Origin: Phlebopus portentosus
Lineage: Eukaryota > Basidiomycota > Agaricomycetes > Boletales > Boletinellaceae
Assembly: GCA_037892935.1 (NCBI GenBank)
Contig: JAYXKI010000019.1
Location: 248,001 to 312,000, forward strand
Direction of reading: 5' to 3'
Length of the DNA stretch: 64,000 bases
Under the pieces are notes generated by a model. That model ran no database searches. It saw nothing but the letters and a program-made list of their open reading frames with translations, and was not told where the DNA came from. Position numbers and translations under genes: made by a program. Positions 44,637-56,435 of the stretch are shown piece by piece (the first letter of the stretch is position 1; the number at the start of each line of letters is the position of its first letter).

Positions 44637-46044
44637 CATGCCTCTTCTTCGCAACCGTCCAGTTGCTCATCGGACTCAACGCCGTTGCCTTCTCTTTAGT
44701 CCAGGTGAGTGCATGTCTTCTTCAGATATCACTTCCAACTGAGATGATTTCCATGCCGACATTGCTTTGCGTCCGAACGCTGAACGCTTTCAGAAAACAC
44801 GTCAACGCGATTGAGCGAAGTCCGACGAGGACACCCGCTAAACAGCCCTACGTAGATGGCCGGGGGCGAGAAAGGTTCCGACTCCGTCTATCGAGTCGCT
44901 GAGAAGCATGTGAAGAACATGGGAGGAACAAAGTAAAGAGAAAAAAAGGACGAAAAAAGAGGTCTCAACTGCTCTTCAATTACCGCCGCATCTAAATTTA
45001 CGGCGACAACGACTTCAGCGTATGTCGTAGCTAGGCCCTCTTGGTCCTCTAGCACGACTAATGATGCCGCAGCCGCCCCCGTCGATGCTAACATGCCAGT
45101 CGTCATACTATACAGCATCGCTAAACTGCATCCCAACTAAGCAGCTACTCCGGAAAGGAGAAAGGACAAGAAAAGTGAAGTCTCCCTCGTCGCGTCGACT
45201 GTCACAAAAACTTGTCCACAGCCTTCTAAGAATGCGCCGCCGATAAGTGCCTCAGAGCGTAAGTCGCCAAAGAGACGAGCGTCCTTACAAGAAACGTTTC
45301 TCGAATGGATTAGATACCTAGATAATAGAACGAATCCGTTCCGAAACGTTGGGACATCAACGTGAGGCCAAACAACTAACGATGACCCCTCCAATGCATC
45401 TGCGTCGTCTTCGTTGCTCTATCCATCCTCCTCCTCATCTGCTTTGATGTCACGGGAGATGACAGCCTCTCTTCTTCCGGCACTTCCTCTGTCCCGTCTG
45501 ACCCCGATGCTGTCCTTGCATTGAAGTTCGCCCATCTAGACGCCGAGCAGAAAAAGGGGGATGCATGAATCCTCAGAAAAGGACTGAAGAGGTCAACCTG
45601 TCGGACGCTTTGACAGAGACCGCCGAGGAGGGACGAGAATGTTCCAATTCCATCTGCAGACCCTTTTGACTTCCCTAGGCTGCGACTATAAGACAGATTA
45701 AACAAATGTCGCGAGGAACATCGCGCGCTGTTTTTCCGTGCGGAGGCACACGGGCAAAGGATCACGAGGGAGAAATACATGCGACAAGGACGCGAAGAGG
45801 ATCTGAAGAGGTGAGCATGGCAAAGAAGGGGCAAGACGGATTTTACGGTAATGATGGAGAGGACGAACGAGGTAGCGACGCAAGTAAGCGAAAGGGTCAA
45901 CGCGGCCATTGAGGATAGGGAAAATGAGCGTAGTCGTGAACGTCTCTTGACGCTAGTCGGTGAAGCGAGCTTCGACGTGATGGACGAGCATGATACATCC
46001 GCTATTGAGAGTCTCCAGGCTCTGAATGACTCGACGCTATACTA
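44637..46044 (+). pseudogene. Decayed gene for a membrane / coiled-coil protein (block A)
   Basis: Coding-like islands in different frames are all conserved with block B: a hydrophobic exon (LFFATVQLLIGLNAVAFSLV, before a GTGAGT donor); SITAASKFTATTTSAYVVAR followed by MPVVILYSIAKLHP; a Lys/Ser-rich part with SASERKSPKRRASLQETFLE; a second hydrophobic stretch CVVFVALSILLLICFDVTGD followed by LALKFAHLDAEQKK; and a charged tail REEHRALFFRAEAHGQRITR and ERVNAAIEDRENERSRERLL ending at 46044. The frame breaks after DLKR near 45811, where block B reads VHGKEGGKTMERTNE. No complete ORF exists. It is probably a degraded multi-exon gene of a basidiomycete-specific family; function unknown. Confidence 0.5.
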
Positions 46045-47552
46045 GAATAGCCAATAAACCGTTTCAGACATCCTCATCACCTCAAACCGCGGAGAATCCC
46101 GCTCGCCCAGTTTCATCGTTATTCTTCGTGTATTTGGCCCCACCCGATTCGCCTCCCCTTGGTACTTCAATCAGAGTGACGTGCATGTGGAATCTTCTGA
46201 AGAAGTTGATGTTCCTTTCAAATAAACGTGCATCCAGTACATGGACGAATGGATCGCTGTTAAAGATCTAGCAGCAGTAAAGAAACTGACTCTGCTGCCT
46301 TTTTAGCAGCCCGGCCCCTCAATCCTGTCCTCGCAACCTACGAAGTCGTTATGGAGAGATACCCGACGTCATTCTCTTCTGTACGCCGACGGAGGTAGGA
46401 TCATAGGGGGGCGGAGAGAAGGCAAACAGCAAACAAGCCTGCGAAGTTCTCACGCAAAATATGAGCAACACGGTCATCTTGATGAGGATGACCGCGAACG
46501 TCTACGAGTCCAATTACACGTTTCCACTAAGACTCCGTGCCCTAACGAAAAGAAAAGAAAAGACCCAGCAAGATTCCTCTCGGCGCTCAGGCTCCTCCTC
46601 GCACCGCATCAACTCAAGCAGCAGGTGCAAGAACAAAGACAAAGGGCGCGTGACAAAACGTAGCCCTACTCAAAAGTTGCGTGGTGTCCCCCTCGCTCGA
46701 GGGAGGGACTTGGCTAAGTGCGCAGGCAGGCGTGAACGTGAACGACCCTCGAGATCCGAGGTCTGTGCCCAGGGACTCGTTTCGAACAGACAAACAAACA
46801 GACAAAGAAAAAAGGACAGACAAAGAACATAAGGACTCAACGAGGATCGAAAGACGTACCTTGTGCAGTATGAAGGAACTCGTCCCATTTCCAGGCGACA
46901 AGGCATCCCACATAGAGAAGAAGTTTCGGGGGAAGGGAAGGGGGGCTCAACCTCCGTCCTTTCCCAAGGACGCTACGCACATGATTGCTTAAACCAGGAA
47001 CAAGTACAAACACATGCTGTTTTATAACCAAGCAATCGTGACGAAGTCCTATCCTATCCTATCGCCAAGAACCGAAACTTCGAGAAGGCTAAGAAGGCTA
47101 AAAGTCTCAAGAGGTGAGGGAGCGAGTAAGAAAGAAGAGGAGAGCAGCGATGAAGGACGAGGGAGGGCTCAAGAATGAACTTCACGTTTCTTTTATATCT
47201 TCCCCCAACCCTGTTCAAACTCCGCTTTTCGGAGTTATTATATTGTATCTATTTACGTATGTACGGCCAAGAGGTCAAAGATTTTCGCATGCGTAACAAA
47301 CAAACAAAGGGATCAACGACTGTGAATGTGATGTATGTATGTAAACCGACCGGATTGTGTAAAGATAGTGAAGTGAAGTGAAGTAGAGTGTAGCGAGTAC
47401 CGACCGCACAGGTAGAACCAAGAATCAGTTACGATTTGAAGTATGTAGTAATACTTAGGAAGGAGTCAGTCGGTATACAATACAATACAGTACATATGCA
47501 TGGTGTAAGATAAGTAAAGAACATCAAAGAATCCAAAGAAAGAACCAAGAGC
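46045..47552. other. Block A spacer, purine-rich, no intact gene
   Basis: Conserved with about 55350-56990. A Lys/Arg-rich open stretch (SALRLLLAPHQLKQQVQEQR around 46570-46640) recurs in block B and may be the 3' end of the decayed gene. (CCTAT)3 lies at 47048-47062, expanded to nine units in B. Confidence 0.4.
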
Positions 47553-48125
47553 TAGGGTTCCGCGCGTATATTTTCAACTTCATACGCATACGGTCGTATA
47601 AAATACGCGCGTATATTTGTCTCTGAAGCAGGATACGCATACGCACGTATAATATACGGCGTATACAGGACCATACTGACTAATATGATATTTTGACCAT
47701 TACACCTCTTGTTCGGGCCTCAAAATACTTACATGACATACCTTGACTTAAGACAACTAATATAAGTATTGATAAACTTACAGAAGCAAGCAGTGAGGGG
47801 AGATGGAACCACGACTGAAAGTCAGTTGTAATTCCCACGCCTCAGTACCAAGCAAATAACCCTTGATACCATGTCAAACCCGGTAATCAGGCCTTCAGAC
47901 TGAGATCCAACACTAAAGGTTTGGTGAGTAGTTGCTCATTTTCGTGGAAGCGGAGCTGACTTTTATCTAAAATCAGACTTTTCTTCCTGGTTTCAGACCT
48001 TGAATATCTACGAAACCATATACGCATACGGGCGTATATTTTGACTGCTCGAGCTGATACGCATACGGGCATATAGCGTATACGCCGTATGGTATATGCT
48101 ATATACGATACGCTGCGGAACCCTA
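47553..48125. mobile_element. hAT-like MITE with perfect 8-bp target duplication
   Basis: 573-bp insertion. Terminal inverted repeats TAGGGTTCCGC (47553-47563) and GCGGAACCCTA (48115-48125) are perfect over 11 bases. It is flanked by the direct duplication ccaagagc at 47545-47552 and 48126-48133. An 8-bp target duplication and TIRs beginning TAGGG are typical of the hAT superfamily. The subterminal regions are packed with inverted copies of tacgcatacg and cgtatat motifs, as expected for transposase-binding arrays. No transposase ORF is present. Block B has the corresponding uninterrupted site (cgagagcc near 56981-56988). Confidence 0.9.
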
Positions 48126-49442
48126 CCAAGAGCCAAGAAGACGAAAGCGTCAAATAAGATATTCTACATAGGAAACGAATCCGAACTCAAGCAAATCTTA
48201 GGTGTTACTTGGGTACCTTACGCACTCGGACGTTCTCAGCTATTCTCAGTCACTTGGCGTGGATTTACTTTAAGTATTATGTTATGAATCCATACGTCAT
48301 TCGCACATCTCATCCTCTGTCTTGTCTCGGAATCATTTCTCAAACAAAAACGAAAACACAAAAGACATAAACACAACTGAGGGTTTTGGTATATATATGG
48401 CACATCACCACTTTCCCTCACGCGAGCTTTCCAGATGGGTTATTGTAGCTAATAAGTTAGTTATTTGCAATACATAAGAACTGACTCCGGACGGGATTCT
48501 CTTAGCCTAGCCAAATTCAATTCAATCCGGCCGCCACCACATCCCTTCAGGTGTCTGCGTGATCCTTTCTGTAAATTAGAGTCTTTTTCTCCGGCGATCC
48601 CTATTTGTTGGCGTGTCATCGTTGATTCCCTCAAGAATTGGCGCCTTACCTTACCTTACAGCACCTTGGCCCTGTCGACGTACGTTCCCAGTCCCGTTTG
48701 CCCGTCTACCAGCCAGCATACTATACTTCGCCGGATCAATGCTCAGAGCAAATGAATGTCATCAGTGCCTGTCTGTCCGTCCGTCTGTCTGTCTGTCTGT
48801 CTGTCTGTCCCTAGTCAAGCTAGAATCGCACTGCGCATCCTCTTGTATTCACACCAGGCTCTTGTTCTCAGACACAGAGCCTTCATCTCACTTCGCATGA
48901 CAATCAAACTCACTCATGCCATCCCCCCGCCCTCTAGCCCGAGCGCCGCTCCCTACTTAACTACAAGTCTGACTGAAGGCTCAATGGAAGAACCGAGAAA
49001 AGCAAGCAAGCGTCGTCTACTGTACACGCGCGGCCTATGATAGCTCACCACTGACATCTATTCGCACGGTCGGCTACTGAAAGAAAGGCACGTTGACTGA
49101 TGAACAGAATCAGCCAGCCAGTCAGTCAGGCCCGGTTTCACTTCGTTTCAGTCTATTAGGCCTTCTTTTCCCTTTAGGTCTTCTCGAGTCCTGAGTCCGG
49201 CTCTTTCAGGTATATATGACGCGTATTATTTAGTAGTAGCTCTGTGTCGACGTTTCTCATACGCAAGTATGTATATTGTATGTACTCCCAGTATGAACAT
49301 CCCTGACTTGTTCGCAGACTGTCGCATCAAACGCCTTATCTTTTCTCAGGTTACTTCGATGCAACTCAATTCAAAAAATAAAATAAAATGAAAAAATAAA
49401 AATAAATCAGCCTAAAAATAGAATAACCCCCATGTAGATATA
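48126..49442. other. Block A spacer with microsatellites
   Basis: No gene. It matches 59759-61060 of block B. A (TCTG)n tract lies at about 48770-48810. The junction at about 48200-48203 corresponds to the point where block B carries the GH105 gene. Confidence 0.5.
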
Positions 49443-50230
49443 AAGTCATGGACCGGTCCTTGAAACACCACCAGTCCTTGAAACACCCCTTTTGTAACTC
49501 AATCACAAAACATCTCTATGATCTAAGAAGTGTTTTTATGGACTGTAAACCCCATAATTTACTGTCAGAAAAAACATTGTGTATTTCCATAGTGTAGTTG
49601 TGGAGATATAGCTTAGATACTGCTTTTTTGATAGTGATCTGCACCTTCTTAAAAACATCCTGTCCAGTTATTCGAGATGTGTCTTATCTGTGGAAAAAAA
49701 GAAAAATATAAGAGTTATTTATGTTATGAAAAGTACATCTGTGCAAAGTTTCATGTAGGAATACTGAGTGGTTATTTATAAATAAATTCAGGATGTCTCT
49801 GAGACAAGTCTTGAGGATGATCTGCGCGATTTGCAAAAGTCACGTGACTGGCATGCCAAGTAAATGTAGACTTTGACCTTCAAACACAGACTAGAGATTC
49901 ACAAAATATGGCATCATTATTAGGCTGAGACTCTCAAAAGAGACCAAGGATGAATCATAACTAATTGACATGCTAAATATCAGATGGAGAGACACAGAAC
50001 TCGAAATCTACTAAGCGTGGGAAAGTTGTGTTTCAAGGAGTGGTGTTACGAGAATTTGGACTGAAATGATGAATCAGATATAACAATTTTTCCACTGAAC
50101 ATTTCTGCTTGAGATTTTGTGTAGACAATCACTGTAGACGCTGTTTTCATGTGGCAAATTTTATTTGAAATAATATTTTGTAAATTTAATAGAAAAGCGG
50201 AATCCAAATGTACTGTTTCAAGGATGACTG
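49443..50230. mobile_element. 788-bp non-autonomous transposon with TA/TATA target duplication
   Basis: Inserted in block A only. The left end reads aagtcatggaccggtccttg and the right end, reverse-complemented, cagtcatccttgaaacagta, so the termini share AGTCAT and CCTTGAAACA with an 8-base interruption. Extra copies of ccttgaaacac sit just inside the left end and, inverted, at about 50028. TATA at 49439-49442 and 50231-50234 flanks it; removing one copy gives gtagatatatagg, matching gtggatatatagg at 61059-61072 of block B. A Tc1/mariner- or pogo-like MITE (TA target) is most likely. AT-rich interior, no ORF. Confidence 0.75.
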
Positions 50231-50896
50231 TATATAGGTTACAGTAGGACCTGATAGGACCCTAGACTTCTTTCAGCTTTTCGTTTTTCCTGCCCTTCTC
50301 GGAGTGATGCGGGGGTACAGGACCGGGTTTCGTGAGGTGGAAGGCAAGTGAGGGAAGGACTAGTACTGATGGATGCTCTAGCGTATCGAGCTGTCGATCA
50401 GTCGAAGAGACAAAGTACAAAGGACGGAATAAGGCGATAACAAAATTATGAACCCATTGGTCGTGCTTTAAAATGCATCGTATTGCAGTGCTATGCGTAG
50501 ATTAGTGAGAGTACAGCAAGCTATGGAAAACAAGATACTTGAATCACTACTATGGGTGTGACAAGACGAGCGTGGTTTGCATTATACAAGAGAGCACGTA
50601 TCCAAAGTGCGATAGATGGGGTGTGAAATTGTGGGGAGATGACGGTACGGAGGATACGGATTCGAAAAGGCGGCAAAAAAAAAGCGTCAGCTAGAGTGGG
50701 TTCGTGTGGGTGCGTTCCTCTACGTGGTAATCTCAATGCTCATAACGGGTATACTCCGAGATCAATCCCAGTCAGTCTTGATATAATCGGGAAGATAGCT
50801 CTCCGCGTCGGACTTATAGGGGGCGGGATGACCATCCCTCCAGCAAGTCCTTTCTTATGCCATGCATCAACTACAGAAAAAGAATACGAAAATCAG

Positions 50897-52327
50897 TTAC
50901 CCGATAAAATCAAAGACGTCGGAGCACATACCTAAAGGCTGCCCAAGCACCCCAATGACGAAGTACACCCAAACGGTGCCCGGCCAACCACCAACCCTCT
51001 TTCCGGTAACAATCCTCCAGACTCTTTCCAGAATGACAAGCACGCCTTGGAACATGAAGAACAACACCACGCGATAATCCATCCCACGGCCCATCGAAGT
51101 GGAAGACAACTCGTGGTACGCCGCGGACGCAGCGAACGTGCCCAGAACCATTCCGAGCTTCCCTAACGTCCCGTTTCCGAGTAACTTCTGGGCTGGGCGG
51201 CCACCGAAGACGAGGAACGTCTCTCTGAGGAGCTGGTGCCATCGTTTAGCCCAAAACTCGTGCAGGCTCGTCGCTGCCCAGGGCCGATCCATAACGGGCG
51301 GCCAGCTCGTCGGGTCGTGTCCCAAAAGACCCACACCGACCAGCGTAGCGAGATCATAACACATCTGGAACCCCGCCAGCAGCGAAAACCCGCTTGCGAA
51401 ATGGATCGCCGTGCTCAGCGCGTAACGCTGTACCGGAGGAAGGTGGGGGAGGAAAATCGTCCCTCCTGTAGGCGTGCCCACGCCCGGTACGAGCTTGAGG
51501 CACGATTCGAGGAAGTCGAGTAGGAGGAAACTCCATAAGCATGACGAGAGCGTCGTCAGTAGAAACGGTCTCCTCGCGAGGGGCTTCCGTTCCGGCGGGA
51601 TGTACACGTCCTTGCCCCAATCCCATCCTACACCCCTCGCCGCGCAGAACAGCTCCAACCCGTCTTGCAGCCAAAGTGGCAGAAACTTCGAGCCTGGGCG
51701 GTTCGTACCTGTGACAGGTATAGAATGCGGAGACGCATTTCCGTTGGAGATCGAGTGCGAAGGGTCTTTAGGATCGTAGTCCTTCTTGCTAATAGCGGGT
51801 CTACTATCCTGCCCGGGCTGCTTCTCGCCTACTTTGTAATGACCGTTCGGAACGAGGGCGTAGTCTATCACTTTGCCCATGACCATCATTCCCACCAGCG
51901 CTGCTCACAAAAAAAGGAACGAATGTCATTTTTGCTAGTACCTATCGGCTCGTTGAGAGCCCACCACCACTCGTACGTACGCACCTTCACCCCAGTTATA
52001 CACGTGCAGCCGCCTCCCGACCCATACGTACCCATAACACGAATGCAGAGTCACAGCAATCGTACTCGGGAGCATCAGCAGCCTGATCAGCCGCGTGTCG
52101 GGTCTCCGCGCCAGGTACGCCATGAAGAGCACCGGGAGCAAGAATGCGAGCGTGTTGGGAAACGTGCGCCATGTTATTCGTATTCGGTCCTCGAGAGGCG
52201 GGACGAGGAGGTAAAAGAAACGTGTGGCGGCTAAGGTGATTCTAGATAGAATATAAAAAACGCGCGTCATAAATTATATTTCATTTGCGAGAACTCACTC
52301 GTCGAAAAGCCAGCTACCCGACTTCAT
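50897..52327 (-). CDS. Fungal wax synthase-like membrane acyltransferase (MBOAT-related)
   Basis: Multi-spanning acyltransferase of the fungal/plant wax-synthase family, expected to esterify fatty alcohols, sterols or terpenoids in the ER membrane. Exons 52299-52327, 52028-52241, 51942-51984 and 50897-51900 join to 1290 nt, exactly 429 codons plus stop, with short GT..AG introns of 57, 43 and 41 nt. The product starts MKSGSWLFDE-ITLAATRFF, continues PPLEDRIRITWRTFPNTLAF and RTYEWWWALNEPIALVGMMV, and carries the family hallmark SLHEFWAKRWHQLLRETFLV followed by AASAAYHELSSTSMGRGMDY with the putative catalytic His. Several hydrophobic helices flank these. It is single copy, intact and sits between the duplicated blocks A and B. 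Confidence 0.9.
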
Positions 52328-52851
52328 AGTCGATGGATGAGCGGACGTGCAGTAGTACTGCGGTGGGTTAGCCTAGGTCGTGTGCGCTCTTCTTACTTAT
52401 ACTTATACGTATGACGTCCGCGTCCGCGTCCGCGCCTCCCGTTTCCTCGCTGATGATCAGAACTTGATGAGTCAAAACGGCTGATAATGCACTTCCACGG
52501 GGCGAATACTAGCCAAAATAATAGCGATTACTTGGATTACAGTAATTATCATTACACAAAGTCTACGATCAGTGTGGAGTATGAGTAAGCGGGATGTCCC
52601 GAAGTAAAAGCGGAGGCAAAAAAATTTCATCATGTCCAACAAACAAATCAAATCGACGCAAGTAGTACGAGTCCGATGGGAACAAGAGTCCGTGTCAACT
52701 AAAGTGCGAACAAACATCCTGAAAATATAATAGCACAATCCCAAGAAAAAGAAAAAGTCCAGGCAAGGAGTCCGAAGAAGGCGGAAGAATATCCGATACA
52801 AAGTTCTTTTCGTACTATTACTGTCCACATCATCGAAGCGAGATCAAGAAC
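52328..52851. other. Spacer between wax synthase and block B
   Basis: Holds the wax synthase promoter and the left boundary of block B. A GC-rich (cgtccg)n stretch lies at about 52413-52433. No gene seen. Confidence 0.4.
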
Positions 52852-53803
52852 TCGTTGGAGGAGCACAGGCGCAGGCGCGACGAGGCACGATCCGAAAGGT
52901 AGAAACAAGACGAGCGTGAGCGTGAGACTGTGCATCTTAAGCGCAAAGAACGTGGTAGACAATCCGAGCGGAGGAGGAAGGAAGAGGAGTCCCAACGCGC
53001 GTCAAGATACGTGGTCCATGATCTCAAAAAGATTCTGCCAGATTTCAACGCTTGGCCGGCAAAGTCAAAGGAGATGCACGCAGAGCCAGATCCCACCTGG
53101 AGAATAAAAGTACTCGAAGAGTACTCAGGAATTTCCAGGAGGTTGAGGAGAGGACGAGGGCGAGGATGTGCAAGGAACAGGCTGAACATTTCTCTTCCCG
53201 TGCAAAACCACATCCAGCTTCTCGGGCCTGCTTCCACCCGTACTCATCCTCAAAAGAAGAGCACTCCTGCTCACAACGACATCCATGACGCTGCTCCAGG
53301 GTCCTTCTCTGTTCACAGTGACCCGAAGTGGAGACCTTCGTCCTCAGACTCAACATACACTTCTGCCAGTTCCGCTTGCCATTTCTAGTCCAGGTCCGAA
53401 CCCGAAAAGCCGCAGCAAGGACCCAGGAACATATTTGGAGTGGTATGATTCAGAGTGGACGGCCTGCAACACTTCGAGTTCCTCCTCCTCACTCACGTTC
53501 TCGGATATCCCGCGGCCAGTCATTCCGTTCCCTCAGTCGCCGCAAGAGGTAACCGCAGCGGCCGTGCAATCGTTCATGAAGCAATGTCGCTCGGACGAGC
53601 TGCTGCCGAAACTGGTCACTACAAAGGAGAATCGAATCACCGTAAAGAAGGAGTTGTTAAATTGGCACCCGGACAAGTTCAGCACGCGTATTCTCCAGCG
53701 CGTTGCGGATCCTACTGATCGTGACATTATAGGCAGAGCTGCTGATGCAGTGCAAAAGGCTCTTATTGCTATCATCAGTGAGCCAGATCGAATAAAAGTG
53801 TAA
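52852..53803 (+). pseudogene. J-like coiled-coil family gene fragment (block B copy)
   Basis: Only the 3' half of the family gene was copied: the SPLKRG and PGAFPG parts are absent. The frame KRKERGRQSERRRKEEESQR-ASRYV is continuous across the point where the block A copy is shifted. After YSGISRR an internal deletion removes the region matching IDEWLEEWKANREERTRRW and shifts the frame. The C-terminal domain is open again (KDPGTYLEWYDSEWTACNTS, LTFSDIPRPVIPFPQSPQE, LLNWHPDKFSTRILQRVADP, RAADAVQKALIAIISEPDRI), ending at 53803. Truncated and frameshifted, it is not expected to make the family protein. Confidence 0.78.
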
Positions 53804-54089
53804 AACGTGCGATTCGATTTCGTCCTTTGTAGACTCTCGTTTCCTCGCCCACGTGTGAAAGTGTATTTCAATCATAAGGATTCTCTGCGGCAAGAATAGA
53901 TTTCCACACTGTTCCAGCGAGTGTGGTGGCTCAGCAGAAAACGAGAATCAAGAAACAAGAAATTTGAGCCTCGAGATGGTAAAATGTCAGCAACGATAGG
54001 AAGCAATGCTCGCCGACGCTCGTAAGAAGAGGAAATAAGGTGTGTCTGTGCTGACATGAAAAGGAAATTTACTCCAGCCAAAGTCTGAG

Positions 54090-55348
54090 GACATGTCTCT
54101 TCTTCGCAACCGTCCAATTGCTCATCGGACTCAACGCCGTTGCCTTCTCTTTAGTCCAGGTCAGTGCATGTCTTCTTCAGATATCACTTCCAACTGAGAT
54201 GATTTCCATGCCGACATTGCTTTGCGTCCGAACGCTGAACTCGGAAAACACGTCAAGGCGATTGAGCGAAGTCCGACGAGGACACCCTACAAACAGCCCT
54301 ACGTAGATGGCTGGGGGCGAGAAAGGTTCCGACTCCCTCTATCTAGTCGTTGCGAAGCATGTGAAGAACATGTGAAGAACAAAGTAAAGAGAAAAAAACG
54401 ACGAAGAAAGAGGTCTCAACTGCCCTTCAATTACCGCCGCATCTAAATTTACGGCGACAACGACTTCAGCGTATGCCGTAGCTAGGCCGTCTTCGTCCTC
54501 CACCATGACCAACGATGCCGCAGCCACCCCCGTCGATGCTGACATGCCAGTCGTCATCCCATACAGCATCGCTAAACTGCATCCCAGGGGAAGGACAAGA
54601 AAAGTGAAGTCTCCCTCGTCGCGTCGACTGTCACACAAAAACTCGTCCACAGCCTTCTAAGAATGCGCCGCCGATAAGTGCCTCAGAGCGTAAGTCGCCA
54701 AAGAGACGGGCGTCCTTACAAGAAACGTTTCTCGAAGGGATTGGATACCTAGATAATAGAACGAATCCGTTCCGAAACGTTGGGACATCAACGCGCGACC
54801 AGACAACTAGCGATGACTCTTCCAATACGTCTGCATTGTCTTCGTCGCTCTATCCGTCCTCCTCCTCGTCTGCTTTTACGTCACAGCGGATGACAGCCTC
54901 TCTTCGTCCGGCACTTCCTCCGTCTCGTCTGATCTCTATGCGGCTCTTGCGTTGGAGTTCGCCCATCTAGACGCCGAGCAGAAAAGAGGGGTGCATGAGT
55001 TCGTTCTCAGACAAGGACTGAAGAGGTCAACCTGTCGGACACTTCGCGCAGTTAGGCCGTGCGGAGGCACGCGGGCAAAGGATCACTCTGGAGAGATACA
55101 TGCGACAAAGATGCAAAGAGGATCTGAAGAGGGTGCATGGCAAAGAAGGGGGCAAGACGATGGAGAGGACGAACGAGGCAGCGACGCAAGTAAGCGAAAG
55201 GGTCAACGCGGCCATTGAGGATATGGAAGAAGAGCGTAGTCGTGAACGTCTCTTGGGGCTAGGCGGTGAAACGAGCTTCGACCTGATGGACGAACATGAT
55301 ATATCCGCTATTGAGAAACTCCATGCTCTGGATGACTCGACGCTCTAG
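54090..55348 (+). pseudogene. Decayed gene for a membrane / coiled-coil protein (block B)
   Basis: Counterpart of 44637-46044 with the same islands: the first hydrophobic exon, SITAASKFTATTTSAYAVAR, MPVVIPYSIAKLHP, CIVFVALSVLLLVCFYVTAD followed by LALEFAHLDAEQKRGVHEFV, and a charged C-terminal exon CKEDLKRVHGKEGGKTMERT with ERVNAAIEDMEEERSRERLL, stop at 55348. In this copy the DLKRVHGKEGGK junction is in frame, but an internal deletion near 55060 and a two-base insertion in a CA run near 54632 disrupt other parts. The copies break at different places, so both decayed after duplicating. Confidence 0.5.
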
Positions 55349-56390
55349 AAACAGATGTCAGACATTCCCGTCCCTTCCATTCGTGTATCCGCCTCTCCTG
55401 GGTACTTCAATCAGAGCGACGTGCGTGTGGAATCTTCTGAGGAAGTTGACGTTCCCTTCAAATAAACGCGCATCCAATACATGGACGGAATAGATCGCTG
55501 TTACAGTAAAGATCCGGCAGCAGTAAAGAAACTGACTCTGCTACCTCTTTAAGCCGCTCCTCGAGCCTATCCTCACAGCCTACGAAGTCATAACGGAGAG
55601 GTACCTGACATCATTCTCTTCTGTACGCCGAGACGGAGGTAGGATCATAGGGGGGCGGAGAGGAGAAGGCAAACACAGCAAACAAGCCTGCGAAGCTCTC
55701 ACACAAAATATGGGCAACACGGTCATCAAGATGAGCTTAACCGCGAACGTCTACGAGTCCAAGTGCAAGTACTCGTCTCCACTAAGACTCCGTGCCCTAG
55801 GGGAAAAGGAAAAGAAAAGACCCAGCAAAATTTCCTCTCGGCGCTCAGGCTCCTCCTCGCACCGCACCAACTCAAGCAACAGGTGCAAGGACGAAGGAAT
55901 AAGGACGCGACAAAACGCAGCCCCTACTCAAAACTCAAAAGCTGCGTGGTGGCCCCCCTCGCTCGAGGAGGGACTTGAGCTAAGTCACAAGTGCGCGGGA
56001 AGGCGTGAACGTGAACGTGAACGATCCCCGAGATCCGAGATCGGAGGTCTGTGCCCAGGGACGCCTTTTTTCGAACAAAGAAAGAAAGAAAGAAGGAAAG
56101 AAAAGAATTCAACAAGGATCAAAAGGGATCAAACAACGTACCGTACCTTGTGCAGTACATACGAGTCCTTCCTTCTTCCAAGTCCTCTCAGAGGGAAGTC
56201 GTCCCATTTCAGGGAGGGCAAGGCATCCCGCATAGCATAGAGAAGAAGATTTGAGGAGGGGGGAGGTTGTCCAACCACCCGTCCTTTTCCCAGGAAGCTA
56301 CGTACATGATTGTTTAAACCAAGAACAAGAACAAGAACAAGTATGTACACATGCTCTTTTATAAGCAAGCAAAAGCAATCATGACGAAGT

Positions 56391-56435
56391 CCTATCCTAT
56401 CCTATCCTATCCTATCCTATCCTATCCTATCCTAT
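56391..56435. repeat. (CCTAT)9 microsatellite
   Basis: Nine uninterrupted pentamer units. The homologous site in block A (47048-47062) has three. Confidence 0.9.

Larger units (their letters stand above)
43272..50500. repeat. Large direct segmental duplication, block A
   Basis: Aligns in the same orientation with block B (52852 to about 61390). The match starts inside the coiled-coil region of the J-like gene (gcaggcgcaggcg at about 43287) and runs through the gene's 3' half, a decayed membrane/coiled-coil gene, purine-rich spacers and microsatellites to the taggaccctagacttctttc segment near 50250. A carries two transposon insertions that B lacks (47553-48125 and 49443-50230) and lacks the 2.66-kb GH105 segment of B. 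Confidence 0.88.
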
